Below are positions 33,283-46,845 of a stretch of DNA of 64,000 nt, piece after piece; the stretch's first letter is position 1; every line of letters starts with the position of its first letter. This stretch comes from Sphingomonas xinjiangensis. Lineage in GTDB: Bacteria; Pseudomonadota; Alphaproteobacteria; Sphingomonadales; Sphingomonadaceae. Position numbers and translations under genes: made by a program. The notes beneath the pieces are model-generated. The model made no database searches, was not told where the DNA came from, and worked only from the letters and a program-made list of their open reading frames with translations. The stretch lies in assembly GCF_014199255.1 (NCBI RefSeq), contig NZ_JACIJF010000009.1, positions 1 to 64,000 of the forward strand, in the 5' to 3' direction.

Positions 33283-33312
33283 AACTACCCAGATCAAAAC
33301 TACCCAGATCAA
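33283..33312. repeat. Tandem 15-bp repeat
   Basis: AACTACCCAGATCAA is present twice with no gap, at 33283-33297 and 33298-33312. It follows the 18-bp direct repeats in the same gene-free stretch (about 33206-33456). Confidence 0.7.
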
Positions 33313-33343
33313 CAAGCATTCGAACCGGTCGGCTCTGCCTTCA

Positions 33344-33459
33344 TCCTTCCTCGCTTTAGCGGGGAGTGGCGCGATTCAGCGCCACCGCGGGTTGCGTCGC
33401 TCGCGGCGGGCCCCCGCCACCAGCTTCGCTGGTCCCCCTCTCCGTGCCGGGGGGATTTA
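33344..33459. repeat. Palindromic element ending at the uvsE stop codon
   Basis: The left end is CCTCGCTTTAGCGGGGAG, followed by GGCGCGATTCAGCGCC. The right half has CCGCCACCAGCTTCGCTGG, then TCCCCCTCTCCGTGCCGG, and ends GGGGGGATTTA. This right half matches the copies in imuB and truB. The terminal TTA is the stop codon (TAA, 33457-33459) of the convergent uvsE gene. Confidence 0.75.
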
Positions 33460-34581
33460 TTCCGCGGCTAGCGCTTGGGCGCCTTCGTCGACGTCGGGCG
33501 CTTCCTCCGCATTCACTCCGCTCTCCAGTGCCGCCTCGTCCCGTGCGAGCGCGTCCGCATCCTCGGCATGGATGCCGAAGCGGGCGGCCACGTCGGGCGC
33601 AAAGCGGAGCAGGTCGGGCCGCAGCTTGAGCAGGCTGATGTCCTTGGACTTGCCCTCCATCATAACATCGAACTCAAGGCCCTGCGCCATCCGCATGAAG
33701 GTGGCGAATTCGAATGGGTTGGTGAAATCGGAATGACCGGTCCAGATCGGCGGACGCAGCACGGTGCGGATACGTGCCTTGGTGCCCGCCGCCGCGCGCT
33801 GCTTGTCGGTCAGCTTCTGCTTGATCTCGCGCAGCTCGGTACGCGGCGAGGAGAAGTGGATCTTGGGCCGGACGCCCTGCGGCCAGCTCGCCAGGAACCG
33901 CTCCAGCGTGTCGCGTATGTCGAGCCGTTCGGGATTGAGGCACCAGAAATGCTGATAGTCGAAGATCAGCGGGACGCCGGTGCGTTCGTGGATCCACAGC
34001 GCGTCGGCGGCGGAGAAGCGGATATCATCATTCTCGAGCACCAGCCGGCGGCGGACATGCTTGGGGCATTGCTCCCACCCTTCGATCCAGCGGGCGCGGC
34101 TCGCCTCGTGATCGCCATAGACCCCGCCGACATGAGTGACCATCACCGCCTCTGGCCCGCACTCCATGCGGTCGAGCATCTCGGCCTGGCTGGAGAGATC
34201 CCAGATGCTCTTTTCGGTCAGCTTCGGGTCGGGCGAGTTCAGCAGCACATATTGGGAGGGATGGAAGGACAAGCGCATGTCATATTCGCGCGCCTTTGCG
34301 CCGAATGCGCGAAGCTCCGCCTCGCTTTCCGCCACCTGGTTGTGGAACTGCGGCAAGTCGGGATGCGTGGCGTAGGGCGCCAGGTCCGACGACAGGCGGT
34401 ACATGTCCAGCTGATGCGCGTGGAGATAGTCGAGGATTTGGCTGACATGCTCCAGCGAGCATTTAAGGTGCGGGTTCTTCTGCCAGCGGCGCGTGTCGTT
34501 GCTCTTTAGGTCGGACTTTCCCATCACCTTGACGGGAAAACCCAGACGGAGCGGGCGAGCGGGGGTCGTGGATTCAGCCAT
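33457..34581 (-). CDS. uvsE: UV damage endonuclease UvsE/UvdE
   Basis: The product is 374 aa from the ATG at 34581 (MAESTTPARPLRLGFPVKVMG). A GTG 15 bp upstream is a second possible start. The TIM-barrel UvdE core includes YRLSSDLAPYATHPDL, MRLSFHPSQYVLLNSPD, VTHVGGVYGDHEASRARW, LVLENDDIRFSAADAL, PLIFDYQHFWC and KIHFSSPR, which contain the metal-binding His, Glu and Asp residues. It nicks DNA 5' of UV photoproducts, an alternative to nucleotide excision repair. The C-terminal 40 residues are acidic and not part of the core. The stop codon lies in the right end of a palindromic element. Confidence 0.9.
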   Translation of the reverse strand: MAESTTPARPLRLGFPVKVMGKSDLKSNDTRRWQKNPHLKCSLEHVSQILDYLHAHQLDMYRLSSDLAPYATHPDLPQFHNQVAESEAELRAFGAKAREYDMRLSFHPSQYVLLNSPDPKLTEKSIWDLSSQAEMLDRMECGPEAVMVTHVGGVYGDHEASRARWIEGWEQCPKHVRRRLVLENDDIRFSAADALWIHERTGVPLIFDYQHFWCLNPERLDIRDTLERFLASWPQGVRPKIHFSSPRTELREIKQKLTDKQRAAAGTKARIRTVLRPPIWTGHSDFTNPFEFATFMRMAQGLEFDVMMEGKSKDISLLKLRPDLLRFAPDVAARFGIHAEDADALARDEAALESGVNAEEAPDVDEGAQALAAE

Positions 34582-34607
34582 GCTCCCGAAACGCACGGTA
34601 AGCGAAG

Positions 34608-35864
34608 TTAGTCGCGTGCCCGCAGCCAGGAGAGTCCCGTTGCCGCGGCGATCAGCGCCACGCCTGCCCCTGCCTTGCCGCGCCGGCGCACCATCGCCAG
34701 ACCAACCGTGACGAGCCCGGTGGTGACCCAGCCGATCTTTGGCAGGCCAGAAATCCGCGCCGCACGCGCAACGGCGCGCCCGGCAACAAAGCCGGTGCCC
34801 GGCTCGGGCGCCGGAGCGGCAGGGGTGCTGGGGGTGCGGGCAACCGGCCTGGTAGCGACGTTCGGCGCAGCGCCTGACGGTTCAGGGGGCTTGGGCTTGG
34901 CAGGCGCATCCTCCGCGTCACCATCCGCCGCGACATGGTCCGCCACCCAGGCCCGGCGCGTGCCCATCGGCTGTGGCGCGCCGGTGGTGGTGTCCTTGGC
35001 TGTCTGGTGCTCCAGTTCCGAATTGAGTTCGGCGCCGAAGAGCAGGACGTACGACGCCAGATACAGGAAGGTAAGCAGCGCGACCACGGCACCAAGCGAG
35101 CCATAGGTCGCGTCGAACTTGGCGATGTACCGGACATAGGCGCCGAAGCCGAGGGTGAGGCCCAGCCAGAGCAGCGCAGAGAAGATCGAGCCGGCGGAGA
35201 GCCAGGTCCACTGGGCCTTGCCGCGCGAAGGGCCGACGCGGTACAGCGCCGCGGCAGCGCCCGCCCCGGCGAGCGTCAGCAGGACATAAGTGACCACCGT
35301 GCCCAGCAACGGCAGCACCGTCGCGTCATAATGCATCCATCGGCCAAGCGCGGCGAGCGCGGTAAGTGCACTCGCGGCCAGGATCGCGGCGAGCACCGCC
35401 GCGGCGGTGATCGCCAGCGCGGTGAGATTGACCATGATGAAGCTGCGCTTCTCCTGCTCCTCATAAGCGATGTTGAGCGCGGTGATGATCGCACCGGCGC
35501 CGTTGCGCGCGCCGAAAATGGCCAGCGCCAGCGCGATCAGGATACCGAAACCCTTCTTGCCATCCGAGGACTGGACCAACTCCATCAGCTGCGCGCCGAC
35601 CGTGCGGGCGACGTCGGCGGGCACCAGCGACGTCAGCGCCTGCATATCCTCAACCACCGTCTTGGGATCGGCGAAGATGCCGTAGCAGAGCAGGATGGCA
35701 GTGAGCAGCGGGACCAGCGCGAGGAACCCGTAAAAGGCCACACCCGCAGCGATCAGGCCGATATTGTCGTCGCCGGACTCGTTCCAGACGCGGACGGCAA
35801 CCTGTTTCCAGCCGGCAAGCGGCATCTTCCAGGGACTCGTCGCGTCCCTTCCCTTGGCGTCCAT
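34608..35864 (-). CDS. YihY/BrkB-family inner-membrane protein
   Basis: The product is 418 aa. It has about six transmembrane helices in residues 35-280, with family landmarks GDDNIGLIAAGVAFYGFLALVPLL near 31-54 and YGSLGAVVALLTFLYLASYVLLFGAELNSELE near 255-286. A Pro/Ala-rich cytoplasmic linker and two weak hydrophobic segments at the C-terminus are extra. The family was once called ribonuclease BN in error, and its role is unknown. The gene ends 26 bp before uvsE. Confidence 0.88.
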   Translation of the reverse strand: MDAKGRDATSPWKMPLAGWKQVAVRVWNESGDDNIGLIAAGVAFYGFLALVPLLTAILLCYGIFADPKTVVEDMQALTSLVPADVARTVGAQLMELVQSSDGKKGFGILIALALAIFGARNGAGAIITALNIAYEEQEKRSFIMVNLTALAITAAAVLAAILAASALTALAALGRWMHYDATVLPLLGTVVTYVLLTLAGAGAAAALYRVGPSRGKAQWTWLSAGSIFSALLWLGLTLGFGAYVRYIAKFDATYGSLGAVVALLTFLYLASYVLLFGAELNSELEHQTAKDTTTGAPQPMGTRRAWVADHVAADGDAEDAPAKPKPPEPSGAAPNVATRPVARTPSTPAAPAPEPGTGFVAGRAVARAARISGLPKIGWVTTGLVTVGLAMVRRRGKAGAGVALIAAATGLSWLRARD

Positions 35865-36013
35865 CCTTGGCCCCCTGTTTGTTGCGGCTACACGCCGCCT
35901 TGATAGGTGAAAGCGCGCAGTGGGGCGGGACGTTCCGGAGGGGCGATAGATCCCATCCCGAAGGGCTAGTCGGAATGTCCGAGTACAATCCCTTCCTTCC
36001 GGGGGAGGACCTA

Positions 36014-36052
36014 AAGAAAAAGGGACCCGGTTTCCCGAGCCCCTTTTCTGTT
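36014..36052 (-). terminator. Terminator of pnp
   Basis: On the minus strand after the pnp stop, AGAAAAGGGGCTCGGG pairs with CCCGGGTCCCTTTTTCT with one or two mismatches, and a T-run follows. It is the expected factor-independent terminator at the end of the rimP-to-pnp gene cluster. Confidence 0.65.
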
Positions 36053-36068
36053 TCCGATTGTCGGAAGC

Positions 36069-38474
<2,406 letters not shown>

Positions 38475-38613
38475 GAGATTTCCTTCACTCCCGCTGCCCG
38501 ATGCGAGCGGGGGCCTTTGATCGAGCCGATAGTGGCTCGTGGAGATCGGCCGAATTGCCGCGCTCCAATGCGCTCCCGGTGGGGAGCAATCCGGCGATAA
38601 AGCGCCGAAATGA

Positions 38614-38640
38614 CAAAAAGGCGACCCGAGGGCCGCCTTT
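38614..38640 (-). terminator. Terminator/attenuator between rpsO and pnp
   Basis: On the minus strand directly after the rpsO stop, AAAGGCGGCCC and GGGTCGCCTTT form a stem with a CTC loop, and the second arm runs into a T-rich TTTGTCA. It would reduce read-through into pnp. In other bacteria rpsO and pnp have separate and shared transcripts. Confidence 0.75.
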
Positions 38641-38645
38641 CTGGG

Positions 38646-38915
38646 TTACTTGCGAAGACCGAGCTTCGCGATGAGAGCGGTGTAGCGGCTCTGGTCCTTC
38701 TTGCGGAGGTAGTCCAGGAGGCTGCGACGCTTGTTGACCATCAGCAGCAGGCCGCGGCGCGAATGGTTGTCCTTCGCGTGGGTCTTGAAGTGCTCGGTCA
38801 GGTTGACGATGCGCTCGGTGAGGATCGCGATCTGAACTTCGGGGCTGCCGGTGTCGCCGCTTTCGCGGGCGTGCTCGGTGATGAGCGCTTCCTTGCGCTC
38901 TGCCGTGATCGTCAT
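38646..38915 (-). CDS. rpsO: Ribosomal protein S15
   Basis: The product is 89 aa from the ATG at 38915 with a GAAGGAAAG ribosome site. It is a standard S15: [36 protein letters not shown] and [24 protein letters not shown]. It binds 16S rRNA in the small subunit. The gene lies between truB and pnp, the usual order, and a terminator-like hairpin follows. Confidence 0.97.
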   Translation of the reverse strand: MTITAERKEALITEHARESGDTGSPEVQIAILTERIVNLTEHFKTHAKDNHSRRGLLLMVNKRRSLLDYLRKKDQSRYTALIAKLGLRK

Positions 38916-38939
38916 GTGTCTTTCCTTCGACATCGCTTC

Positions 38940-39953
38940 TTACAGGTTGAACCCGCGGACGACCCGGACTTCCCCGGATTGGACCTCTACCAGCGCCACC
39001 GGGGTTTCCCCTGCGAGCGCGAAATACTGGCCTTCGTCAGCGTGTATCCCGGCCAGAACCCGCCCCTGTCGGAGCAGCCCTGCCTGGTCGGGGGTGAGGG
39101 ATAGAGCCGGGATGTCGTCCAGCCCCGCCCTCAGCGGCAGGAGTATGCGTTCAAGCTGCCGGGCCTTACCGGCATCGGCCAGATTGTCCAGTGAAATCGC
39201 GGATTCGAGGGTGAAGGGACCGGCCTTGGTGCGGCGTAACATGGTAACGTGGCCGACCGTGCCGAGCGCCAGCGCGATGTCGCGCGCGAGGCTGCGGATG
39301 TATGTGCCCTTGGAAACATGGGCAGTGAGGGTGATTTCTCCTAAATCCTCCCCGAGCTCGTCTCGAGGGGGACCGCCGGCCGCAGGCCGGGGGTGGAGGG
39401 ACGGCTGCGGTGGAACACCGCCGTCTTCGCCGGCGACCCCTCCACCATCGCTGCGCGATGCCCCCCCTCCCCGCGCTAGCTCGGGGAGGATCTTTAGGGA
39501 GTACACCGTCACGCTGCGGCTCTTGAGGACTACCTCCTCTCCTGCCCTCGCGAGGTCGTACGCGCGCTCGCCATCCACCTTCAGCGCCGAATAGGCGGGC
39601 GGCACCTGCTCGATCGCGCCGGTGAAGCGCGGCAGTACGGCTTCTACTTGTGCGAGCGTAGGCCGCACCTGGGACGCGGCGATCTCCACGCCCTCCAGGT
39701 CGAGCGTGTCGGTCTGCATTCCGAAGCGGACCGTGAAGGCATACACCTTGTCGCTGTCGAGCATGCGCCCGGCGAGCTTGGTCGCCTCGCCGATCGCGAC
39801 CGGCAGCACGCCGGTGGCCAGCGGGTCGAGCGTACCGCCATGGCCGACCTTGAACTTGCCATAGCCGCCGTCGCGCAGCGCGCGCTTGACCGCGCTAACG
39901 CCCTGAGTCGAGCCGAGCCCGAGCGGCTTATCGAGAAGGATCCATCCGTGCAT
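38940..39953 (-). CDS. truB: tRNA pseudouridine-55 synthase, with in-frame repeat insertion
   Basis: The product is 337 aa, longer than most TruB proteins (about 300). The catalytic motif GHGGTLDPLATGVLPV places the nucleophile at Asp43, and the RNA-binding KGTYIRSLARDIA lies at about 215-227. Between them, residues about 155-205 (LPELARGGGASR through GGPPRDELGED) have no counterpart in a normal TruB and are encoded by a palindromic repeat. The reading frame is kept across the insert. The enzyme makes pseudouridine 55 in the tRNA T-arm. It sits between tdk and rpsO. Confidence 0.93.
   Translation of the reverse strand: MHGWILLDKPLGLGSTQGVSAVKRALRDGGYGKFKVGHGGTLDPLATGVLPVAIGEATKLAGRMLDSDKVYAFTVRFGMQTDTLDLEGVEIAASQVRPTLAQVEAVLPRFTGAIEQVPPAYSALKVDGERAYDLARAGEEVVLKSRSVTVYSLKILPELARGGGASRSDGGGVAGEDGGVPPQPSLHPRPAAGGPPRDELGEDLGEITLTAHVSKGTYIRSLARDIALALGTVGHVTMLRRTKAGPFTLESAISLDNLADAGKARQLERILLPLRAGLDDIPALSLTPDQAGLLRQGRVLAGIHADEGQYFALAGETPVALVEVQSGEVRVVRGFNL
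39342..39496. repeat. Palindromic MITE-like element inside truB, in frame
   Basis: The left end is TAAATCCTCCCCGAGCTC and the right end is GAGCTCGGGG-type (AGCTCGGGGAGGATCTTTA), so the ends are inverted copies. Internal matches are GGTGGAGGG with CCCCTCCACC, and a hairpin ATCGCTGCGCGAT. It is about 155 bp. Compared with the copies in imuB and the E2 gene it lies in the opposite orientation relative to the gene, yet has no stop in the coding frame. Confidence 0.8.
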
Positions 39954-39986
39954 CGAGTGGCGCCTATCGAAGCAGACGCGCGGGCG

Positions 39987-40574
39987 CTACCGCGACGTGC
40001 GGCCCATGCGCTGCATGAAATGCTGGCGGCACAAAGCGACATAACGTTCGTTGCCGCCAATCTGCTTCTGCTCGCCCTGGCGAATGGCGCGGCCATAATC
40101 GTCGACGCGCAGGTTCATCGTCGCCTTGCGCCCGCACTCGCACACCGACTTGATCTCGATAAGCGCGTCGGCAAGCGCGAGCAGCTCGGCCGAACCGGGA
40201 AACAACGCGCCTTGAAAGTCGGTGCGCAGGCCATAAGCGAGCACCGGAATGTCGTCCTCATCGCACAAAGCCGCAAGCTGGTGCACCTGCTGTGGGCTGA
40301 GGAACTGCGCCTCATCCACCAGCACGCAGGCGAGCGGGGCCTCGAAATGCGCGTCCTGGGCGATGCTTTGCAGATCGGTTTCGCCATCGAACGGCACCGC
40401 CGCCGCGCGGATACCCAGGCGCGAATCGATCACGCCCTTGCCGCCCCGATCGTGCACGCCCGCAGTGAACAGCAACGTGTGCATGCCGCGCTCGCGATAG
40501 TTGAAGTCGGCCTGGAGCAGCGTGGTTGATTTGCCCGCGTTCATCGAGGCGTAGTAGAAATACAGCTTGGCCAT
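39987..40574 (-). CDS. tdk: Thymidine kinase, type II
   Basis: The product is 195 aa. P-loop MNAGKSTTLL lies near 11-20, the catalytic acid in VLVDEAQFL near 84-92, and zinc-binding cysteines in VCECGRK and ALCRQHF. The lasso-loop segment includes MNLRVDDYGRAIRQGEQKQIGGNERYVALC. It phosphorylates thymidine in the salvage pathway. Its place between rbfA and truB, which are normally adjacent, makes it a lodger in the translation operon. Confidence 0.95.
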   Translation of the reverse strand: MAKLYFYYASMNAGKSTTLLQADFNYRERGMHTLLFTAGVHDRGGKGVIDSRLGIRAAAVPFDGETDLQSIAQDAHFEAPLACVLVDEAQFLSPQQVHQLAALCDEDDIPVLAYGLRTDFQGALFPGSAELLALADALIEIKSVCECGRKATMNLRVDDYGRAIRQGEQKQIGGNERYVALCRQHFMQRMGRTSR

Positions 40575-40603
40575 GCGATGCCCCCGGCGCAGCGTTGCCG
40601 CCG

Positions 40604-41005
40604 TCAGTCCTGCGCGTCCTCACCCAGGTCGCGTGCAACCTTGGGATCGCGCAGCAGCTGGTCGATATGGCTGCCCTCGTCGAAGCTCTCATCGGCAAGG
40701 AACTTGAGCTTGGCCGCGTACTTCATCTTCACGCGGTGCGCGACTTCGCGCTGGAGATAGGCGGTGTTGGTGCGCAGCGCTTTGAGCACCGCGTCCTCGT
40801 CACGCCCAAGCAGCGGCTTCACGAACACGGTGGCGTGGCGCAAATCGGGCGACATGCGCACTTCGGTGATCGACACCATGTGCTTGGCGAGCGTTTCGTC
40901 ATGCACGTCGCCGCGCTGGAGAATTTCCGAGAGCACGTGACGCATCTGTTCACCCACCTTGAGCAGGCGGACGGAACGGTTTTCGGGAGTTTCGGCGTGT
41001 TTCAT
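40604..41005 (-). CDS. rbfA: Ribosome-binding factor A
   Basis: The product is 133 aa. The KH-like fold is seen in [22 protein letters not shown] and [20 protein letters not shown]. It helps mature the 30S subunit and 16S rRNA. It follows infB after a 48-bp gap that holds a strong hairpin, and is 29 bp before tdk. Confidence 0.95.
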   Translation of the reverse strand: MKHAETPENRSVRLLKVGEQMRHVLSEILQRGDVHDETLAKHMVSITEVRMSPDLRHATVFVKPLLGRDEDAVLKALRTNTAYLQREVAHRVKMKYAAKLKFLADESFDEGSHIDQLLRDPKVARDLGEDAQD

Positions 41006-41015
41006 GTCAACCTCG

Positions 41016-41050
41016 GCTCCCTCTCCCGCACATGCAGGAGAGGGAGAGCC
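41016..41050. repeat. Hairpin between infB and rbfA
   Basis: GGCTCCCTCTCCCGC pairs with GCAGGAGAGGGAGAGCC. It is a short CTCCCTC-type palindrome, like the ones in intergenic DNA elsewhere here, placed inside an operon. It could slow or stabilise the transcript between the two genes. Confidence 0.6.
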
Positions 41051-41053
41051 TGA

Positions 41054-43897
<2,844 letters not shown>

Positions 43898-43905
43898 GCG
43901 GGCCT

Positions 43906-44610
43906 TCAAAATCCTTCAGTCAGTCGTTCGTCTTGCGGCGGCGAACCCTGTGGGAGCGCCGATGCGCCCTGCGAAGGGGATTCGCAAGCGCTGGAGCCGA
44001 GTTCGGGTCCGATAAAGTGCAGCCAGCGGTCGAGCACCTGGCTCACCCGCCCAGCGGCTTTGGCGTCTGTCACGCCGGCGTGTACCACATTTTCGCGGCC
44101 TAGCGCCAAGGACAATATGGTGCGTGGAAGCGGCAATGTTAAGCCCCTCTTCCCCGAACCCTCCGCGTCCGAGCCCACCCGCCATGCCTGGGCGAGCTTG
44201 CCGGCGCCGTCGGCACCCGCGTCGCTGGCGTGCAGCAACAGGTGCAACTGGCCCGATCGCGCGGCATTCTGGATGCGCTCGCCGCCGATCGCGACATGGC
44301 CGGCCTTGAACTCCAGGCCGAGCCGGTCGAGCAGCTGGCGTTCGAGCTGGGTGCCGATGCGCTGGCCCAGATCGTCGGGAATGCGGATGTCGCCGGTCTT
44401 GAACGCACGCGACAGCGCACCTTTCAACTTGCCCTTGGCCTGGGCTATTTCCAGCTCGGCACGCGCCACACTGATCCAGGCGCCGCGGCCCGGCGCCTTA
44501 GCGCGGACGTCGGGAAGGACTTCGCCATCCGGCGAAAGCGCAAGCCGGATCAGCCCTTCGCGCGGCGCTTCCTCACGGCTGAGGATGCAGGTGCGGATAG
44601 GATCGCTCAC
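43906..44610 (-). CDS. ylxR: YlxR-family (DUF448) RNA-binding protein
   Basis: The product is 234 aa. The N-terminal DUF448 domain reads RTCILSREEAPREGLIRLALSPDG and GRGAWISVARAELEIA, where the family's nucleic-acid-binding arginines lie. The C-terminal half (HVAIGGERIQNAARSGQLHLLLHASDAGADGAGKL) looks like an L7Ae-type domain, the fused form seen in alphaproteobacteria. It lies between nusA and infB as usual. Its role is linked to transcription-translation coupling but is not well defined. Confidence 0.9.
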   Translation of the reverse strand: MSDPIRTCILSREEAPREGLIRLALSPDGEVLPDVRAKAPGRGAWISVARAELEIAQAKGKLKGALSRAFKTGDIRIPDDLGQRIGTQLERQLLDRLGLEFKAGHVAIGGERIQNAARSGQLHLLLHASDAGADGAGKLAQAWRVGSDAEGSGKRGLTLPLPRTILSLALGRENVVHAGVTDAKAAGRVSQVLDRWLHFIGPELGSSACESPSQGASALPQGSPPQDERLTEGF

Positions 44611-44642
44611 TTGCGCCCCTCCCTTTCAAAGGAGGGGGCAAG
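44611..44642. repeat. Hairpin between nusA and ylxR
   Basis: TTGCGCCCCTCC pairs with GGAGGGGGCAA around a TTTCAAA-type loop. It lies in the 63-bp gap between nusA and ylxR. It is a short relative of the CCCCTCC palindromes in this window. Confidence 0.55.
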
Positions 44643-44673
44643 ATGGAACGTCAGCCCTAGGCAGCAAGCCCGA

Positions 44674-46296
44674 TCATTGTTCGGATTCCGCAACAGCGTC
44701 CTCCGTAGCTTCGGGCGCTTCGTCCGCAAACCAGTGCGCGCGGGCGGCCATGATGATCTCGTTGCCCTGCTCGTCCGACAACCCGTATTCGGCAAGGATT
44801 CCGCCCTTGTCCTCGGCACGTTCGGCGCGGGGATTGTCGTTGCCGCGGCGGCGCGGCTCGGCACGCTTTTTGGCGACCAGCTCGTCCGTCGCCAGATCGG
44901 CCAGGTCGTCAAGCGTCTTGATGCCCGCCTTGCCCAGCGTGACCAGCATCGCTTCGGTCATGTAGGGGATCGAGGCGAGATCGTCCTCGACGCCCAGGCT
45001 GCGACGCAACTCGCGATTGGCTTCCTCGCGGCGATCGAGTGCTTCCTGCGCGCGGCTCTGCAGCTCCTGGCCGAGCTCCTCGTCGAACCCTTCGATGCTC
45101 GCGATCTCGGCGAGTTCGACATAGGCGACTTCCTCAAGGCTCGAAAAGCCTTCGGCGACCAGCAGCTGCGCCAACGTCTCGTCGACATCCAGCTCGTTCT
45201 GGAAGCTTTCGGAGTTCTGGACGAACTCCTGCTGGCGCTTCTCGCTCGCATCGGTCTCGGTGAGGATGTCGATCGCCTTAGCGGTCAATTGCGAGGCGAG
45301 ACGGACATTTTGGCCGCGACGACCAATGGCGAGGCTCAACTGGTCGTCGGGAACGACCACTTCGATGCGGTCCTCTTCCTCGTCGATTACCACGCGCGCC
45401 ACGTTCGCCGGCTGGAGCGCGTTCACCACGAAGGTCGCGGTGTCCGGCGACCAAGGGATGATGTCGATCTTTTCGCCCTGCATTTCCTGCACGACGGCCT
45501 GAACGCGGCTGCCCTTCATGCCGACGCAGGCGCCGACCGGATCGATCGAGGAATCATGGCTGATCACGCCGATCTTGGCACGCGAACCCGGATCACGGGC
45601 AGCCGCCTTGATCTCGATGATACCGTCGTAAATCTCGGGCACTTCCTGCGCGAACAGCTTCTTCATGAAGTCGGGATGCGCGCGGCTGAGGAAGATCTGC
45701 GGGCCACGATTCTCGCGGCGGACGCTCAGCACGACCGAACGAACGCGGTCACCGACACGGACCACTTCGCGCGGGATCTGCTGGTCCCGGCGGATCACGC
45801 CCTCGGCGCGACCCAGATCGACTACGACATGGCCGAACTCGACGCGCTTGACGACGCCGGTGATGATCTCACCCACGCGGTCCTTGAATTCCTCGTGCTG
45901 GCGCTCGCGCTCGGCGTCGCGCACCTTCTGGAAGATGATCTGCTTGGACGCCTGCGCCTGGATCCGGCCGAACTCGATCGGAGGCAGCGGGTCGACGATG
46001 TAGTCACCGACCGCAGCGCCCTTCTGGAGCTTTTCCGCCTGCGCGACGTCGACCTGCTTGAAATAATCGTCGACCGCTTCCACCACTTCCACGACGCGCC
46101 ACAGGCGCAGGTCGCCCGTGCTCGGGTCGAGCTTGGCGCGGATGTCATTCTCGATGCCGTAGCGGTTCTTGGCGGCGCGCTGGATCGCGTCTTCCATCGC
46201 CTCGATGACGATGGCGCGGTCGATCAGCTTTTCCTTCGCAACCGAATCGGCGATGGCGATCAGTTCGGCCCGGTTGGCAGTGATGGCAGTGGCCAT
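44674..46296 (-). CDS. nusA: Transcription termination/antitermination factor NusA
   Basis: The product is 540 aa. The order is N-terminal domain (ALIAIADSVAKEKLIDRAIVIEAMEDAIQRAAK), S1 domain (GVVKRVEFGHVVVDLG), KH1 and KH2 (GACVGMKGSRVQAVVQEMQGEKIDII, LAIGRRGQNVRLASQL) and C-terminal acidic repeats (LLVAEGFSSLEEVAYV, and the HhH LVTLGKAGIKTLDDLADL). It binds RNA polymerase and modulates pausing and termination. It is 3 bp after rimP. Confidence 0.97.
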   Translation of the reverse strand: MATAITANRAELIAIADSVAKEKLIDRAIVIEAMEDAIQRAAKNRYGIENDIRAKLDPSTGDLRLWRVVEVVEAVDDYFKQVDVAQAEKLQKGAAVGDYIVDPLPPIEFGRIQAQASKQIIFQKVRDAERERQHEEFKDRVGEIITGVVKRVEFGHVVVDLGRAEGVIRRDQQIPREVVRVGDRVRSVVLSVRRENRGPQIFLSRAHPDFMKKLFAQEVPEIYDGIIEIKAAARDPGSRAKIGVISHDSSIDPVGACVGMKGSRVQAVVQEMQGEKIDIIPWSPDTATFVVNALQPANVARVVIDEEEDRIEVVVPDDQLSLAIGRRGQNVRLASQLTAKAIDILTETDASEKRQQEFVQNSESFQNELDVDETLAQLLVAEGFSSLEEVAYVELAEIASIEGFDEELGQELQSRAQEALDRREEANRELRRSLGVEDDLASIPYMTEAMLVTLGKAGIKTLDDLADLATDELVAKKRAEPRRRGNDNPRAERAEDKGGILAEYGLSDEQGNEIIMAARAHWFADEAPEATEDAVAESEQ

Positions 46297-46299
46297 GGC

Positions 46300-46845
46300 T
46301 TACCCTTCTACTTCGATGATGTCGTCGGCGCCCTCGGCAGAGAGCGGAGCGGTTGCGGCAATAAGCTTGTCGGTGATCGTCAGCTTGGCGTCGGCGATCT
46401 GCGCGAAGGGCACAGTCACGACCTTGTGCTTGCGCACGTCGATCGAGACCTGATCGCCCTCGACGCCCAGCAGGTCGCCGGTCAGCTGCTTGCGATTGTC
46501 TTCGGTCGGCTCGGTCAGGTTGATCCGGGCCTCCTGCCCCTTCCAATCCTCAAAATCCTGCAAGCGCGTCAGCGGGCGGTCGATGCCCGGCGAGCTCACT
46601 TCGAGGCGGTAGGCATAGTCCAGCGGATCGCGGCCTGCGGCTTCCAGTTCGTCCAGCTTGTCCGAGATGCGGCGCGACAGATCGGCGCAGTCATCGATGC
46701 TGAGCTGGCGGGTGTCCGGGCGCTCGGCCATGACCTGCAGCGTCGGATCGGACTTGCCGCCGAACATCTTGACGCGCACGAGCGCGAGCCCGAGCGCCTC
46801 CGCTTCGGGTTCGATCAGGGTCGTCAGTGCGGCGATGTCCGCCAA
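46300..46845 (-). CDS. rimP: Ribosome maturation factor RimP, TTG start
   Basis: The product is 181 aa starting with TTG at 46845 (read M-ADIAALTTLIEPEAEALGLALVRVKMFGG). GGAG lies 8 bp upstream, and the family begins at just this point, so I prefer it over upstream starts in Arg-rich sequence. Conserved parts are DDCADLSRRISDKLDE, LEVSSPGIDRPLTRLQDF and VPFAQIADAKLTI. It is needed for 30S maturation and is the first gene of the rimP-nusA-ylxR-infB-rbfA-tdk-truB-rpsO-pnp set. Confidence 0.93.
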   Translation of the reverse strand: MADIAALTTLIEPEAEALGLALVRVKMFGGKSDPTLQVMAERPDTRQLSIDDCADLSRRISDKLDELEAAGRDPLDYAYRLEVSSPGIDRPLTRLQDFEDWKGQEARINLTEPTEDNRKQLTGDLLGVEGDQVSIDVRKHKVVTVPFAQIADAKLTITDKLIAATAPLSAEGADDIIEVEG

